Source: Nakamurella panacisegetis (GTDB lineage Bacteria; Actinomycetota; Actinomycetes; Mycobacteriales; Nakamurellaceae). From it: a DNA stretch of 64,000 nt. The translations under genes were made by a program, and so were the position numbers. Every line of letters begins with the position of its first letter. Within the stretch, counting starts at the first letter, position 1. This document shows, in pieces, positions 1 through 9,772 of this stretch. The stretch lies in NCBI RefSeq assembly GCF_900104535.1, contig NZ_LT629710.1:806001-870000 (forward strand). The letters run 5' to 3'. A model generated the notes under the pieces. It was given only the letters and a program-made list of their open reading frames with translations, did no database searches and had not been told where the DNA came from.

Positions 1-118
1 GCACGACGCCCGCGGTCACGTCGTCCCACACGTCGACCTGATCCAGTACGTCGAATCCGGGGAATCGGCCTCGCCCCTGCGGAGTCAGCCCGCGCCCGTC
101 ACGGCTGCGGTAGGTCAC
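1..118 (-). CDS. Gluconate 2-dehydrogenase subunit 3-like protein, N-terminal fragment
   Basis: Only the first 39 codons are in the window; the gene runs off the left edge. The frame starts with GTG at 118, overlapping the stop of the upstream small membrane protein gene by 4 bp (GTGA), so the two are probably translationally coupled. The peptide reads VTYRSRDGRGLTPQ..., then RGRFPGFDVLDQVDVWDDVT, which resembles the start of the gluconate 2-dehydrogenase subunit 3 family. Members of that family usually partner a GMC-type membrane dehydrogenase. The assignment rests on a short stretch and on memory of the family. Confidence 0.5.
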   Translation of the reverse strand, partial: MTYRSRDGRGLTPQGRGRFPGFDVLDQVDVWDDVTAGVV

Positions 119-579
119 GAGTCCTCGTTTCCCTCGCGGCGCAGCGCGGCGGCCAGAATGCCCATGCCGCCGACCAAGGACGCCAGCAACGGCGCGAACA
201 TCGGCGGCCCGCCTTCCATGTTGTACCGGGTCCAGCCACCGGGGCGTTGGGCGATACCCCGCCAATGCAGGTACGTGCCCTGCAGCCCGTTGATCACGAT
301 CGCGGCCGACGCGATCGGCAGGACGGTGCGGGCGGCTCGGGCCGAGAACACGGCGGCGATGCCGGCCGGGACGGCCGCCGGAATGATCACCACCGGCCAC
401 CACATCATCTTGTTCCCGAAACTGGCCCCGTCGTGGGACAGGAACACCTCGGCGGTGGTGGCCGCGGCGCCGGCGGCGGTGAGCGCCGACAAGGTCCGTT
501 CGAACCGGCCGGTGCGAACGTCCCAGAGCATCCGGCCCAGCACGGAGGTCGATCTCGCGATCAGGGGCGCCGCGTTCAT
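115..579 (-). CDS. Small four-helix membrane protein of unknown function
   Basis: This 154-residue protein has four likely membrane segments (about residues 28-47, 60-80, 86-106 and 127-147) and no motif I recognise. The ATG at 579 lies 32 bp after the stop of the pyruvate-oxidase-like gene. Its own stop overlaps the next start (GTGA at 115-118), so the three genes look like one minus-strand operon. A longer upstream reading is possible but would run into the preceding gene without better support. By context it may be a membrane partner of the dehydrogenase-type genes around it, but that is inference. Confidence 0.6.
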   Translation of the reverse strand: MNAAPLIARSTSVLGRMLWDVRTGRFERTLSALTAAGAAATTAEVFLSHDGASFGNKMMWWPVVIIPAAVPAGIAAVFSARAARTVLPIASAAIVINGLQGTYLHWRGIAQRPGGWTRYNMEGGPPMFAPLLASLVGGMGILAAALRREGNEDS

Positions 580-611
580 CGCGGCCCTCCCGAGAAGCGG
601 TAGGACATGAT

Positions 612-2405
612 TCAACCCTTCTTGCTGGTGGGCCGGAATTCCTGTGCTTTCTGCTTCACGCCCTGTTTGACGAATCCCCACGCGTTCTCGTCGCCGTGCA
701 GGATGGCCCCGGCCACGGCTTTGGCCTGAGCGAAGGTGGCGTGCGGAGGGATGGGCGGCACGTCCGGGTCGCAGCGGATGTCCAGGACGGTCGGACGACC
801 CGCCCCCAACGCCGCCTGCCACGCGGGCCCGATCTCCTCCGGGTCGTCGATGTTCACTCCGTTCAGACCGAGACTGCGGGCGAACGCGGCGAAGTCGACA
901 TCGGGCAATGTCTGTGACTCGGCGAATTTCGGAGCGCCTTCCATGGCCCGCATCTCCCAGGTCACCTGGTTCAGGTCGTTGTTGTGCAGAATCGCCACGA
1001 TCAACCGCGGGTCGGACCATTGCGACCAGTAGTGAGCGATCGTGATGAGTTCGGCCATGCCGTTCATCTGCATGGCCCCGTCGCCCACCAAGGCGATCGC
1101 CGGGCGGCCCGGATGGGCCCATTTGGCCCCGATCGCATACGGCACGGCGGGGCCCATGGTGGCCAATGTCCCGGAGAGCGAACCACGCATCTGGCCGTGG
1201 AATTTCAGCTGCCGGGCGTACCAGTTCGCGGCGCTGCCGGAATCGGCGGCGACGATCGCATCGGCTGGCAGCCGAATGGACAGCTCATGGAAGATCCGCA
1301 TCGGATTGATCGGATCGGCACCGGTCATCGCCCGGTGCTCCACCGTCTCCCACCAGTCCGCGGTATCGGCTTCGATCTTCTCCCGCCAACTGCGGTCGGC
1401 TTTGCGTTCCAGCAACGGGATCAGGGCCCGCAGGGTGGCCCTGGCGTCGCCGACCAGGTTGATCTCGTACGGGTACCGCATGCCGATCCATTTGCCGGAC
1501 CGGTCGATCTGCACCGCGCGAGCCTGGTCCAGCGGCGGGAGGAACTGGGTGTACGGGAAGTTCGATCCAATGGTGAGCAGCGTGTCGCAGCCCATCATCA
1601 TGTTGTAGCTCGCCCGCGTCCCCAGCAGACCGATGGAACCGGTCACCCAGGCCAACGTGTCGGGCAGTACATCCTTGCCCAGCAAGGCCTTCGCCGCCCC
1701 GGCTCCGAGGAGGTCCGCGACCCGGGTGAGCTCGTCGACGCAGCCGCGCGCACCCTGCCCGACCAGCAGGGCGACCTTCTGGCCGGCGTTGAGCAGCTCG
1801 GCCACCTGCCGCAAGGCCTGCGGGTCGGGCGTCGCCGTGGCCTCGGCCAGACCGAGACTCGACGGCACCTGTTTGAACTCGTGTCCGGGCGGGACATAGG
1901 TCAGATCGAACACGTCGGACGGGATGATGATGCACGTCGGTGCCTGTTCGCTCGTGGCGATCCTGATCGCCCGGTCGATCAGGTTCGGCAGCTGCTCCGG
2001 AACGGTGCACATCTGCACGTAGTCGGAGCAGACGTCCTTGAACAGGGTCAGCAGATCCACTTCCTGCTGATAGGACCCGCCCATGGCGGAACGTTCCGTC
2101 TGCCCGACGATGGCGACCACCGGCACGTGATCCAACTTCGCGTCGTACAGCCCGTTGAGCAGATGAATGGCGCCCGGTCCGCTGGTCGCCACGCAGACCC
2201 CGACCTTCCCGGAGAACTTCGCGAACCCGACGGCGGCGAACGCGGCCATTTCCTCGTGCCGGGCCTGCACGAACTCCGGATCGTCGTCGGCCCGCCCCCA
2301 GGCCGCCAGCAAGCCGTTGATCCCATCACCGGGATAGCCGAAGACCTGCTTCACGCCCCACTGCCGCAACCGGGCCAACAAAACGTCAGCGACTGTCTCC
2401 GCCAT
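612..2405 (-). CDS. Thiamine-diphosphate-dependent pyruvate oxidase/dehydrogenase (quinone)-type enzyme
   Basis: This 597-residue protein has the three-domain layout of the acetolactate synthase/pyruvate oxidase superfamily. The N-terminal ThDP domain carries the activating glutamate in RHEEMAAFAAVG (about residue 51). The central domain is the FAD/nucleotide-type domain. The C-terminal ThDP domain carries GDG at 441-443 and NND at 475-477, which bind Mg-diphosphate. Overall it resembles PoxB-type pyruvate:quinone oxidoreductases, which decarboxylate pyruvate to acetate and CO2 at the membrane. Stress-induced TPP enzymes of unknown substrate in actinobacteria look similar, so the substrate is not certain. 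It is the first gene of a minus-strand operon and diverges from a MarR-family regulator gene. Confidence 0.82.
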   Translation of the reverse strand: MAETVADVLLARLRQWGVKQVFGYPGDGINGLLAAWGRADDDPEFVQARHEEMAAFAAVGFAKFSGKVGVCVATSGPGAIHLLNGLYDAKLDHVPVVAIVGQTERSAMGGSYQQEVDLLTLFKDVCSDYVQMCTVPEQLPNLIDRAIRIATSEQAPTCIIIPSDVFDLTYVPPGHEFKQVPSSLGLAEATATPDPQALRQVAELLNAGQKVALLVGQGARGCVDELTRVADLLGAGAAKALLGKDVLPDTLAWVTGSIGLLGTRASYNMMMGCDTLLTIGSNFPYTQFLPPLDQARAVQIDRSGKWIGMRYPYEINLVGDARATLRALIPLLERKADRSWREKIEADTADWWETVEHRAMTGADPINPMRIFHELSIRLPADAIVAADSGSAANWYARQLKFHGQMRGSLSGTLATMGPAVPYAIGAKWAHPGRPAIALVGDGAMQMNGMAELITIAHYWSQWSDPRLIVAILHNNDLNQVTWEMRAMEGAPKFAESQTLPDVDFAAFARSLGLNGVNIDDPEEIGPAWQAALGAGRPTVLDIRCDPDVPPIPPHATFAQAKAVAGAILHGDENAWGFVKQGVKQKAQEFRPTSKKG

Positions 2406-2466
2406 GAAATCCGCTCCCTTCTGAGGGTCACAGGACGCCGGGTGGACCGCGCGAGTCCTGCTGCCC

Positions 2467-2520
2467 GCGCAATTGCGCTGTTACCATTCGAGTCCACTCC
2501 CAAACGTTGCGCGTCCGCAA
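2467..2520. promoter_or_regulatory. Candidate MarR operators between the divergent ThDP-enzyme and marR genes
   Basis: Two small palindromes lie in the divergent intergenic region: GCGCAATTGCGC at 2467-2478 (perfect 12-bp palindrome) and TTGCG-CGTC-CGCAA at 2507-2520. Both are built from TTGCG/CGCAA half-sites. MarR dimers commonly bind short palindromes next to their own gene, so these are plausible operators for the regulator at 2578. No convincing -35/-10 pair was found. Confidence 0.4.
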
Positions 2521-2577
2521 TGATTGCCGCAGACTCGGTACATGGTCGGGCGACGCGCAGAAGAGGCAGGAACAACA

Positions 2578-3099
2578 ATGATCGCCTCCCCGCAACCCGC
2601 CCTCGATCCCGACGACGACGAGGTGACCGACGCCGTGTTGGCCGCGGCACGCGTGCTGGTCGGCGTGGCGATCCGGTCCATCGCCGCCGCGGAGGAGTCG
2701 ATCGGCGTCAATCAGTTCCGCGCCCTGGTCATCATCGCCAGCCGCGGCCCGCTGCACTCGGCGGCGCTGGCTGAGGCAATGGGCCTGCACCCCTCCAATG
2801 CGACTCGGACCTGCGACCGGTTGGTCGCCGAGAAGCTGCTGGACCGCCGGGACAATCCGGCCGACCGCCGGCACCTCCAGCTGATCCTGACCAAGAAAGG
2901 TCGCCGATTGGTCGACGGGGTGATGAACCGCCGCCGGACGCTCATCAAGGGCATCCTGGCCCAGATGCCCGATGGCGATCGGCGTCAGCTGGCCGACGTA
3001 CTCAACGAGTTCGCCCAGGCCGGCGGAGAACCGGCGGAGCAGGACCTGTGGTCGGTGGGGTGGACGACGCAGACCCCCGACGACAACGGGGCGCCCTGA
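2578..3099 (+). CDS. MarR-family transcriptional regulator
   Basis: The protein has 173 residues from the ATG at 2578, which is preceded by a purine-rich AGAGGCAGGA ribosome site; upstream in-frame starts lack one. The winged-helix core is clear: an HTH around LHSAALAEAMGLHPSNATRT, then the wing DRRDNPADRRHLQLILTKKG typical of MarR proteins. It is transcribed away from the ThDP-enzyme operon and 61 bp upstream of an SDR gene. It probably controls one or both through the palindromes between 2467 and 2520. The ligand is unknown. Confidence 0.85.
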   Translation: MIASPQPALDPDDDEVTDAVLAAARVLVGVAIRSIAAAEESIGVNQFRALVIIASRGPLHSAALAEAMGLHPSNATRTCDRLVAEKLLDRRDNPADRRHLQLILTKKGRRLVDGVMNRRRTLIKGILAQMPDGDRRQLADVLNEFAQAGGEPAEQDLWSVGWTTQTPDDNGAP

Positions 3100-3160
3100 C
3101 CTTTCCATCGCCGCGGTGGCGCGGCCAGAAGCACCATCAAATCAAGAAGAGGTGAGGCAC

Positions 3161-4165
3161 GTGGAGAAGCGAGTTGTGGTGGTCACCGGCGCCAGTGGCG
3201 GGATCGGCCGGGCCACCGCCCTGGCCTTCGGCGCACGCGGGGACACGGTGGCCCTGCTGGCCCGCGGCGACACGGGCCTGGCGGCCGCGGCGCAGGAAGT
3301 GCGGGACGCGGGCGGCACGGCCCTTGTCGTGCCGTTGGACGTGGCCGACCCGGATGCCGTAGCGGCCGCTGTCGAGCACATCGAGACCGAGCTGGGCCCG
3401 ATCGACGTATGGGTGAACGTGGCCTTCACGTCGGTCTTCTCCCCGTTCGAGAAGATCACACCGCAGGAGTACAAGCGGGTCACCGAGGTGTCCTACCTCG
3501 GATACGTCTACGCCACCATGGCCGTCCTGCCGAGGATGAAGGCGCGCGACCGCGGCACCATCGTGCAGGTCGGGTCCGCTCTGGCCTACCGGGGCATTCC
3601 GTTGCAGACCGCGTACTGCGGAGCCAAACATGCCATTCAGGGCTTTCACGAGGCTTTGCGCTGTGAGTTGTTGCACGACAAGAGCAATGTGCACGTGACG
3701 ATGGTGCAGATGCCGGCCGTGAACACGCCGCAGTTCTCCTGGGTGCTGTCCCGGCTGCCGCATCAGGCCCAACCGGTGCCCCCGATCTACCAGCCCGAAT
3801 TCGCGGCCCGCGGCGTGCTGTGGGCGGCCGATCATCCGAAGCGGCGCGAGTACTGGGTCGGGGGTTCGACCGCGGCCACGCTCGCGGCCAATGCCATCGC
3901 TCCCGGTCTGCTCGATCGCTATCTGGGCCGGGTCGGCTTCGCCAACCAGCAGACCGAGCAGAAGGTGTCTCCGGATGCTCCGGAGAACCTGTGGAATGCC
4001 GCCGACGGAGCCGACGGACGAGACTTCGGAGCGCGCGGCATCTTCGACCGTCAGGCCGTCAGGGGGAAGGGTCAGTTGTGGGCCTCCCATCATCACGGCA
4101 GCCTGCTGGCCGCCGGCGCCGCCACGCTGACCGCGGCGGCGGTCCTGCTGGGGCGCAAGCGATGA
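3161..4165 (+). CDS. Short-chain dehydrogenase/reductase with C-terminal membrane anchor
   Basis: The GTG at 3161, behind an AGAGGTGAGG ribosome site, gives a 334-residue protein. The Rossmann motif TGASGGIG sits at 9-16 and the catalytic residues are Ser139, Tyr152 and Lys156 (YCGAK). The usual NNAG motif is replaced by NVAF near residue 86. About 80 residues follow the SDR core, ending in a hydrophobic helix LLAAGAATLTAAAVLL and a basic tail, suggesting a membrane-anchored enzyme. The stop overlaps the next gene (ATGA), so it heads a three-gene operon with a small membrane protein and a GH15 enzyme. The substrate is unknown. Confidence 0.85.
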   Translation: MEKRVVVVTGASGGIGRATALAFGARGDTVALLARGDTGLAAAAQEVRDAGGTALVVPLDVADPDAVAAAVEHIETELGPIDVWVNVAFTSVFSPFEKITPQEYKRVTEVSYLGYVYATMAVLPRMKARDRGTIVQVGSALAYRGIPLQTAYCGAKHAIQGFHEALRCELLHDKSNVHVTMVQMPAVNTPQFSWVLSRLPHQAQPVPPIYQPEFAARGVLWAADHPKRREYWVGGSTAATLAANAIAPGLLDRYLGRVGFANQQTEQKVSPDAPENLWNAADGADGRDFGARGIFDRQAVRGKGQLWASHHHGSLLAAGAATLTAAAVLLGRKR

Positions 4166-4518
4166 CCCGCACCAGCGCCGCCCGTGTCTGGGGTGGGACC
4201 ACGGCCGTGATCGGCGCGGTCCTGCTCATCCGGCCAGCCGCGGTCACCGCGCGGGTGTCCGCCGGTGCATCGACACCCGACCTCACGATCGTGCGCGTCC
4301 TCGGCGGCCGGCAACTCCTGCAGGGCGGCGCGGTGCTCGTTCGCCCCGGCTCGGCGGCGCTGCTGAGGCTCGGTAGCGTGGTCGACCTGCTGCACGCGGC
4401 GAGCATGGTCGCCGCCGCGACCCTCTGGCCGCGCTACCGGCGACCGGCACTGGCGAGTGCCGTCCTCGCCGGCACCTCCGCCGCGGCCGGTGCCCTGATC
4501 GGCCGTCGGCGTCGATGA
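4162..4518 (+). CDS. Small membrane protein of unknown function
   Basis: This 118-residue protein has three or four alanine/leucine-rich hydrophobic stretches and a terminal RRRR. Its start overlaps the SDR stop by 4 bp (4162-4165) and its stop overlaps the GH15 start by 4 bp (4515-4518). That makes it the middle gene of a tightly coupled operon. No family motif is recognised. Proteins of this shape often accompany actinobacterial SDR genes, but no function can be read from the sequence. Confidence 0.7.
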   Translation: MTRTSAARVWGGTTAVIGAVLLIRPAAVTARVSAGASTPDLTIVRVLGGRQLLQGGAVLVRPGSAALLRLGSVVDLLHAASMVAAATLWPRYRRPALASAVLAGTSAAAGALIGRRRR

Positions 4519-6269
4519 CCACCGACCGAGATCGGTTCCCGCCCCAAGTGTTGCGGGAGTACGCGCTGCTGGCCGACGGCGAACGTGGCGCACTCGTGGG
4601 GCCGCGCGGGGACATCGTCTGGATGTGCGCCCCACGATGGGATTCCGGTGCCGTCTTCAGCGCGCTGCTGGGCGGTCGCAGCGGATACTCGGTGACGCCG
4701 AGAGGCCGGTTCGTCTGGGGCGGCTTCTACGAAGAGGGCACGCTCATCTGGCGCAGCCGCTGGGTCACCGAAACCGGCATCGTCGAATGTCGCGAGGCTC
4801 TCGCATTTCCCGGCGACCCACACCGAGCGGTGATCCTCCGCCGCATCATCGCCGTCGACGCCGATGCCACGGTCACCGTCACCTTGGACCCCCGCGCCGA
4901 TTTCGACCAGCACCACCTGCTCGAACTACGCCGGCAGGACGGCCGGTGGACGGCGACCTCTGGTGGCCTGCACCTGAGGTGGACCGTCGGATCGTGCTGC
5001 CGACCCGACCCCGACGTGCAGCAAGGGCTGGTCGGCGAGATCACCGTACCGGCCGGCACTCATCACGATCTCGTGCTCGAGATCAGCGATCAGACACTTC
5101 CGGTCGATCCCGACCGGGCCGACATCCTCTGGCCGGCAACGGAAGCCGCCTGGGCGCAGGCCGTTCCCGCCTTGGACCGCACGCTCGACGCCCGGGACAG
5201 CCGACGCGCCTACGCCGTGATGCGCGGGTTGACATCGGCCAGCGGGGGCATGGTGGCGGCGGCCACCACCAGCCTTCCCGAACGCGCCGAGGCCGGACGC
5301 AACTACGACTACCGCTACGTATGGATCCGCGATCAGTGCTACGCGGGCCAGGCGGTCGCCGCTGCCGGGCCGCACCGCCTGCTGGACGATGCGGTCCGGT
5401 TCGTCTCCGAACGGCTGCTCGACCACGGTGACCAACTGCGACCCGCCTACACGGTCACCGGTGATTCCGTCCCCGATCAGGTCGAATTGCAGCTTCCCGG
5501 ATACCCGGGTGGGCACAACAAGACGGGCAACTGGGTCAACCGGCAATTCCAGCTCGACGCCTTCGGTGAGTCGCTCCTGCTGTTCGCGGCCGCGGCCGCC
5601 CATCAGAAACTGGACAGCGACCACCGTCGGGCCGCGGGTGTGGCCGCGCTGGCCATCGCCCGGCGATGGCGTGAACCGGACGCCGGCATCTGGGAGATCG
5701 ACAATCAGGCCTGGACCCACAGTCGCCTGATCTGTGCCGCCGGCCTGCGGGCCTACGCCGCCCACGAACCGGCCGACACGGCCGCCGGATGGCTGACCCT
5801 GGCTGATCAGATCATCGCCGACACCGGTCGGCACGCCACCCACCCCACCGGCCGTTGGCAACGGTCGGCTACCGATCCGAACCTGGACGCCGCCCTGCTG
5901 CTGCCGCCGCTGCGCGGTGCGATCGCCGTCGACGATCCCCGCACGGTGGCCACCCTGGACGCGTACCTGTCCGAACTGACCGTCGACGGATACGCGTACC
6001 GGTTCCGGCACGACGGCCGTCCGTTGGCCCAGGCCGAGGGATCGTTCACCCTGTGCGGCTTCATCACCGCTCAGGCCCTGCATCAACAGGGACAGTCGGT
6101 CGTCGCCGCCCGATGGTACGAGCGGACGCGTGGCGCCCAAGGTCCGCCCGAGTTGTACTCGGAGGAATTCGACGCCGGGGAACACCAACTCCGCGGGAAC
6201 CTGCCGCAGGCGTTCGTCCACGCGCTGCACCTGCAGACGGCCGCGTCCCTGGCGGCCGACGTCGGGTAG
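4515..6269 (+). CDS. Glycoside hydrolase family 15 (glucoamylase/trehalase-like) protein
   Basis: This 584-residue protein has an N-terminal beta-sandwich domain (about 1-230) followed by an (alpha/alpha)6 barrel. The barrel motif [14 protein letters not shown] starts at residue 263 and the second motif is [10 protein letters not shown], with a probable catalytic Glu508. The length and both motifs fit the bacterial GH15 family, whose actinobacterial members include glucoamylases and trehalases that hydrolyse alpha-glucosidic bonds. There is no signal peptide, so it acts in the cytosol. It is the last gene of the operon with the SDR and small membrane protein. The exact substrate cannot be decided from sequence. 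Confidence 0.85.
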   Translation: MTTDRDRFPPQVLREYALLADGERGALVGPRGDIVWMCAPRWDSGAVFSALLGGRSGYSVTPRGRFVWGGFYEEGTLIWRSRWVTETGIVECREALAFPGDPHRAVILRRIIAVDADATVTVTLDPRADFDQHHLLELRRQDGRWTATSGGLHLRWTVGSCCRPDPDVQQGLVGEITVPAGTHHDLVLEISDQTLPVDPDRADILWPATEAAWAQAVPALDRTLDARDSRRAYAVMRGLTSASGGMVAAATTSLPERAEAGRNYDYRYVWIRDQCYAGQAVAAAGPHRLLDDAVRFVSERLLDHGDQLRPAYTVTGDSVPDQVELQLPGYPGGHNKTGNWVNRQFQLDAFGESLLLFAAAAAHQKLDSDHRRAAGVAALAIARRWREPDAGIWEIDNQAWTHSRLICAAGLRAYAAHEPADTAAGWLTLADQIIADTGRHATHPTGRWQRSATDPNLDAALLLPPLRGAIAVDDPRTVATLDAYLSELTVDGYAYRFRHDGRPLAQAEGSFTLCGFITAQALHQQGQSVVAARWYERTRGAQGPPELYSEEFDAGEHQLRGNLPQAFVHALHLQTAASLAADVG

Positions 6270-6388
6270 CAGGCGACGCCCGCCCGCACCCGCCAAGCGC
6301 CTGCAGTGCGCATCTACCCGTACCGACGTCCCGTCAACACCCCGAACCGCATGTCGCCGCAACACCTATCACGTCAGGAGAACCGGCC

Positions 6389-8113
6389 ATGACCGCTGTG
6401 GCGCCCCGACCGAGCCGCCGCCCTTATCCGGTGAAACGTCATCACCCCGGCGTCAAGTTCCTTGGTTATCTGAAGACGACCGATCCGAAGGAGCTCGGGG
6501 TCATGTACATCGCGACCTCCCTGTTCTTCTTCATGGTGGGCGGTGTCATGGCCCTGCTGATGCGCGCCGAGCTGGCTCGCCCCGGCCTGCAGTTCCTGAG
6601 CCAGGAGCAGTACAACCAGCTGTTCACCATGCACGGCACGATCATGCTGTTGTTCTATGCGACCCCCATCGTCTTCGGGTTCGCGAACTACGTACTGCCG
6701 TTGCAGATCGGCGCACCGGACGTGGCCTTTCCCCGTCTCAACGCATTCTCGTACTGGTTGTACCTGTTCGGCGCGATCGTCTCGGTGTCCGGTTTCTTCA
6801 CCCCCGGTGGCGCCGCCGCGTTCGGCTGGACCGCCTACAGCCCGCTGTCCAACGCCACGAACTCCCCCGGTGTGGGCGGCGACCTGTGGGCGATGGGACT
6901 GGTCATCGCCGGTCTCGGCACCATCCTCGGAGCCGTCAACATGATCACCACGATCATCTGCCTACGGTGCCCGGGCATGACGATGTGGCGAATGCCGGTG
7001 TTCACCTGGGAAATCCTCGTCACCGCCATCCTGATCCTGATCGCGTTCCCGGTGCTGGCCGCCGCGCTCCTGGGCCTGGAGGCCGACCGGCACCTCGGCT
7101 CGCACGTGTTCGACCCGGCCAACGGCGGCGCAATCCTGTGGCAGCACCTGTTCTGGTTCTTCGGGCACCCAGAGGTCTACATCGTGGCCCTGCCGTTCTT
7201 CGGCATCGTCACCGAGGTGATCCCGGTCTTCTCGCGCAAGCCGGTGTTCGGATACCGGGGGCTGGTATACGCCACCTTCGGCATCGCCGCCCTGTCGGTC
7301 ACCGTGTGGGCCCACCACATGTTCGCCACCGGCGCCGTCCTTCTGCCCTTCTTCTCGTTCATGACGTTCCTGATCGCGGTGCCGACCGGTATCAAGTTCT
7401 TCAACTGGATCGGCACCATGTGGAAAGGACAGATCACCTTCGAGACGCCGATGCTCTTCGCCGCCGGATTCATGGTCACCTTCCTGTTCGGCGGCCTGAC
7501 CGGCGTCATCCTGGCCTCACCGGCATTGGACTTCCACGTCTCCGACACCTATTTCGTCGTCGCCCATTTCCACTACGTGCTCTTCGGGACCATTGTGTTC
7601 GCCACCTTCTCCGGGATCTACTTCTGGTTCCCGAAGATGACCGGGCGATTCCTGGACGAAGGTCTGGGGAAGTTCCACTTCTGGACCACGTTCGTCGGGT
7701 TCCACCTGACGTTCCTGATCCAGCACTGGCTGGGCAACATGGGCATGCCCCGGCGCTACGCCGACTACCTGCCGGCGGACGGTTTCACCACGCTGAACAC
7801 GATCTCGACCATCGGGGCGTTCATTCTCGGCGCCTCGCTACTGCCCTTCGGCTGGAACGTGTTCCGGTCCCTTCGATACGGGGAGGTCACCACGGCGGAC
7901 GACCCGTGGGGGTACGGGAATTCCCTGGAGTGGGCCACCTCCACCCCGCCGCCCCGCCACAATTTCACCTCACTGCCCCGCATCCGTTCCGAACGGCCCG
8001 CGTTCGAACTGCATCACCCGGACATGATCGGACGCATGCGCGACGAAGGCCACGCCGGACGGCGTCCGCAATCCGTGGCCCCGGGACCCGGCCCGGCAGA
8101 CCCGGACCGGTGA
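6389..8113 (+). CDS. ctaD: Cytochrome c oxidase subunit I (aa3-type)
   Basis: The ATG at 6389, behind TCAGGAG, gives 574 residues with about 12 membrane helices. All metal ligands of a haem-copper oxidase are present: haem a His82 and His395, haem a3 His393, and CuB His260 (in GHPEVY, with the crosslinked Tyr264), His309 and His310. This is the catalytic subunit that reduces O2 and pumps protons at the end of the respiratory chain. It stands alone: no subunit II, III or cytochrome bc1 genes are nearby. It may therefore be a second copy or a dispersed core gene, as seen in many actinobacteria. Confidence 0.95.
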   Translation: MTAVAPRPSRRPYPVKRHHPGVKFLGYLKTTDPKELGVMYIATSLFFFMVGGVMALLMRAELARPGLQFLSQEQYNQLFTMHGTIMLLFYATPIVFGFANYVLPLQIGAPDVAFPRLNAFSYWLYLFGAIVSVSGFFTPGGAAAFGWTAYSPLSNATNSPGVGGDLWAMGLVIAGLGTILGAVNMITTIICLRCPGMTMWRMPVFTWEILVTAILILIAFPVLAAALLGLEADRHLGSHVFDPANGGAILWQHLFWFFGHPEVYIVALPFFGIVTEVIPVFSRKPVFGYRGLVYATFGIAALSVTVWAHHMFATGAVLLPFFSFMTFLIAVPTGIKFFNWIGTMWKGQITFETPMLFAAGFMVTFLFGGLTGVILASPALDFHVSDTYFVVAHFHYVLFGTIVFATFSGIYFWFPKMTGRFLDEGLGKFHFWTTFVGFHLTFLIQHWLGNMGMPRRYADYLPADGFTTLNTISTIGAFILGASLLPFGWNVFRSLRYGEVTTADDPWGYGNSLEWATSTPPPRHNFTSLPRIRSERPAFELHHPDMIGRMRDEGHAGRRPQSVAPGPGPADPDR

Positions 8114-8136
8114 CGGGTCAGTCGGTCACCGTCGGG

Positions 8137-9009
8137 TCAGGCGGAGCCGGATCGTTTCGACGGGCGGGTCTTCCTCGGTATCGAGGCGGCATGGTCGGGG
8201 ACGTACCGGAACTTCTCGATGGACGGCCGCTGGTAGTCGCCGGCCGGGGGACGCCGCGGGATCTTGATCTCCTGCGGCTCGAGGTGCGCGTACGCGATCG
8301 TTGACAGGAGGTGATGCATGACGTTGACCCGGGCCGATCTCTTGTCGTCGCCCTCGACGACGAACCAAGGACACAACAACGTGTCCGTCTGTTCGAACAT
8401 GTCGTCCTTGGCTCGGGAATAGTCGATCCACTTGGTGATCGACTGGACGTCGACCTCCGACAGCTTCCACCGTCGCATCGGGTCGTTGTGCCGGCTTCGG
8501 AATCGGCGTTCCTGCTCCACATCGGACACCGAGAACCAGTACTTGCGCAGCAATATGCCGTCTTCGACCAGCATCTGCTCGAAGACCGGGGCCTGATGGA
8601 GGAATCGGATGTACTCGTCAGCCGTGCAGAAGCCCATGACCCGCTCCACACCGGCCCGGTTGTACCAGGAACGGTCGAACAGGACGATCTCGCCGGCCGA
8701 CGGCAGGTGCTCGATGTAGCGCTGGAAGTACCACTGGGTCCGTTCCCGCTCGGTCGGGGTGGGCAACGCGACGATGCGGCACCAGCGAGGGTTGAGATAT
8801 TCGGTGATCCGCTTGATGGCCGAACCCTTGCCCGCCGCATCCCGCCCTTCGAAGATCACCACCACCCGGGAGCCGGTTTCCTTGACCCACTCCTGCATGG
8901 CCACCAACTCGGCCTGCAACCGACGCAACTCCGCCTCGTAGACGCGGGCCGGCAGGCGGCCGGGTCCGGTTCGGGTCTGACCATTGATACCGACTGGGGT
9001 GGAGTTCAT
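8137..9009 (-). CDS. ppk2: Polyphosphate kinase 2
   Basis: The 290-residue protein is a one-domain PPK2. The Walker A motif GRDAAGKG is at 55-62, Walker B FDRSWYNRAGVE at 111-122, and the lid region around RRFRSRHNDPMRRWKLSEVD is rich in arginines. The family moves phosphate between polyphosphate and nucleoside di- or monophosphates. The length and single domain fit the class that phosphorylates NDPs (or NMPs) from polyphosphate. It converges on the oxidase gene with only 23 bp between stops. The substrate class is not certain from motifs alone. Confidence 0.9.
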   Translation of the reverse strand: MNSTPVGINGQTRTGPGRLPARVYEAELRRLQAELVAMQEWVKETGSRVVVIFEGRDAAGKGSAIKRITEYLNPRWCRIVALPTPTERERTQWYFQRYIEHLPSAGEIVLFDRSWYNRAGVERVMGFCTADEYIRFLHQAPVFEQMLVEDGILLRKYWFSVSDVEQERRFRSRHNDPMRRWKLSEVDVQSITKWIDYSRAKDDMFEQTDTLLCPWFVVEGDDKRSARVNVMHHLLSTIAYAHLEPQEIKIPRRPPAGDYQRPSIEKFRYVPDHAASIPRKTRPSKRSGSA

Positions 9010-9073
9010 CAGCTGCCTCCGACGTCGGACGGCCGACCACCGGTCGGCGGCCCGGCCAGGTGCCCGTACGCGC

Positions 9074-9520
9074 TCACCGCGGACGTGGACGCTGGAGCGC
9101 CGAGACGATCAGGACCACGCCGGCCAGGGCAACGGCGAACGGCCAGAAGACGACCGCGTTGAACCAGGGAACGAGTTGGTGCAGCAGCATCAGTCCGCCG
9201 ATACCGAGCAGGATCGCCCCGGCCACGATGGCGGCGCCGCGCTGGCCCGGGCGGCGCACGACGATCGGCTCCTGGCCGGGAGCCTCCGGGATGCCGATCC
9301 AGCCGATGATGTACAGGAGCACACCACCACCGCCGCCCAGGGAGATCGCCACCGCGGCAATCCGGATGACGACCGGATCGACCCCCAGATAGCGGGCCAG
9401 GCCGCCGCAGACCCCGGCGATCACCCGGTCCTCGCGGCTCCGATACAGCCGACGAACCGGCGGGTTCGGGCCCGACGGAGGCTCGGCGACCGATGGTGGA
9501 CGGTCGTCCCAGGTGGACAT
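9074..9520 (-). CDS. PspC-domain membrane protein
   Basis: The start is the ATG at 9520, which has a GGAGGG ribosome site; a TTG six codons upstream lies on that site and is unlikely. The 148-residue product has a PspC domain (LYRSREDRVIAGVCGGLARYLG, about 25-46, then a helix ending GWIGIPEAP) and two further C-terminal membrane helices. PspC proteins take part in envelope-stress sensing, either in the phage-shock response or as partners of histidine kinases. It diverges from the ECF sigma factor gene at 9773; a link to it is inference. Confidence 0.85.
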   Translation of the reverse strand: MSTWDDRPPSVAEPPSGPNPPVRRLYRSREDRVIAGVCGGLARYLGVDPVVIRIAAVAISLGGGGGVLLYIIGWIGIPEAPGQEPIVVRRPGQRGAAIVAGAILLGIGGLMLLHQLVPWFNAVVFWPFAVALAGVVLIVSALQRPRPR

Positions 9521-9772
9521 GGCGGCTCCCTCCTGCAAGGTGAGCTACCAGCCTTTCCGCTCGGCCGCCGCGTCCACCAGATCTGAAGGTCCATGCGATC
9601 AGGGCCGAAAGGCCCTTCGATCAAGGACCTTCGATCGGCTCCCGGTTCGCCCGATTCGCCTACCGTCACGGCATGACCAGCGGGTGGCCCGAGATGCCGG
9701 GCCTCGTGCTGCGCGCCGCGGCGTTCCGATCCAGGCCAAGACGCCCCGCCCCCCACTGAGAAGGACGAATCC

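Noticed and set aside
984-2774. A 596-codon open frame on the plus strand opposite the ThDP enzyme gene
   Set aside because: Its product is Arg/Gly/His-rich without any domain, and it is antisense to an intact, motif-complete gene. Long antisense frames are expected at this GC content.
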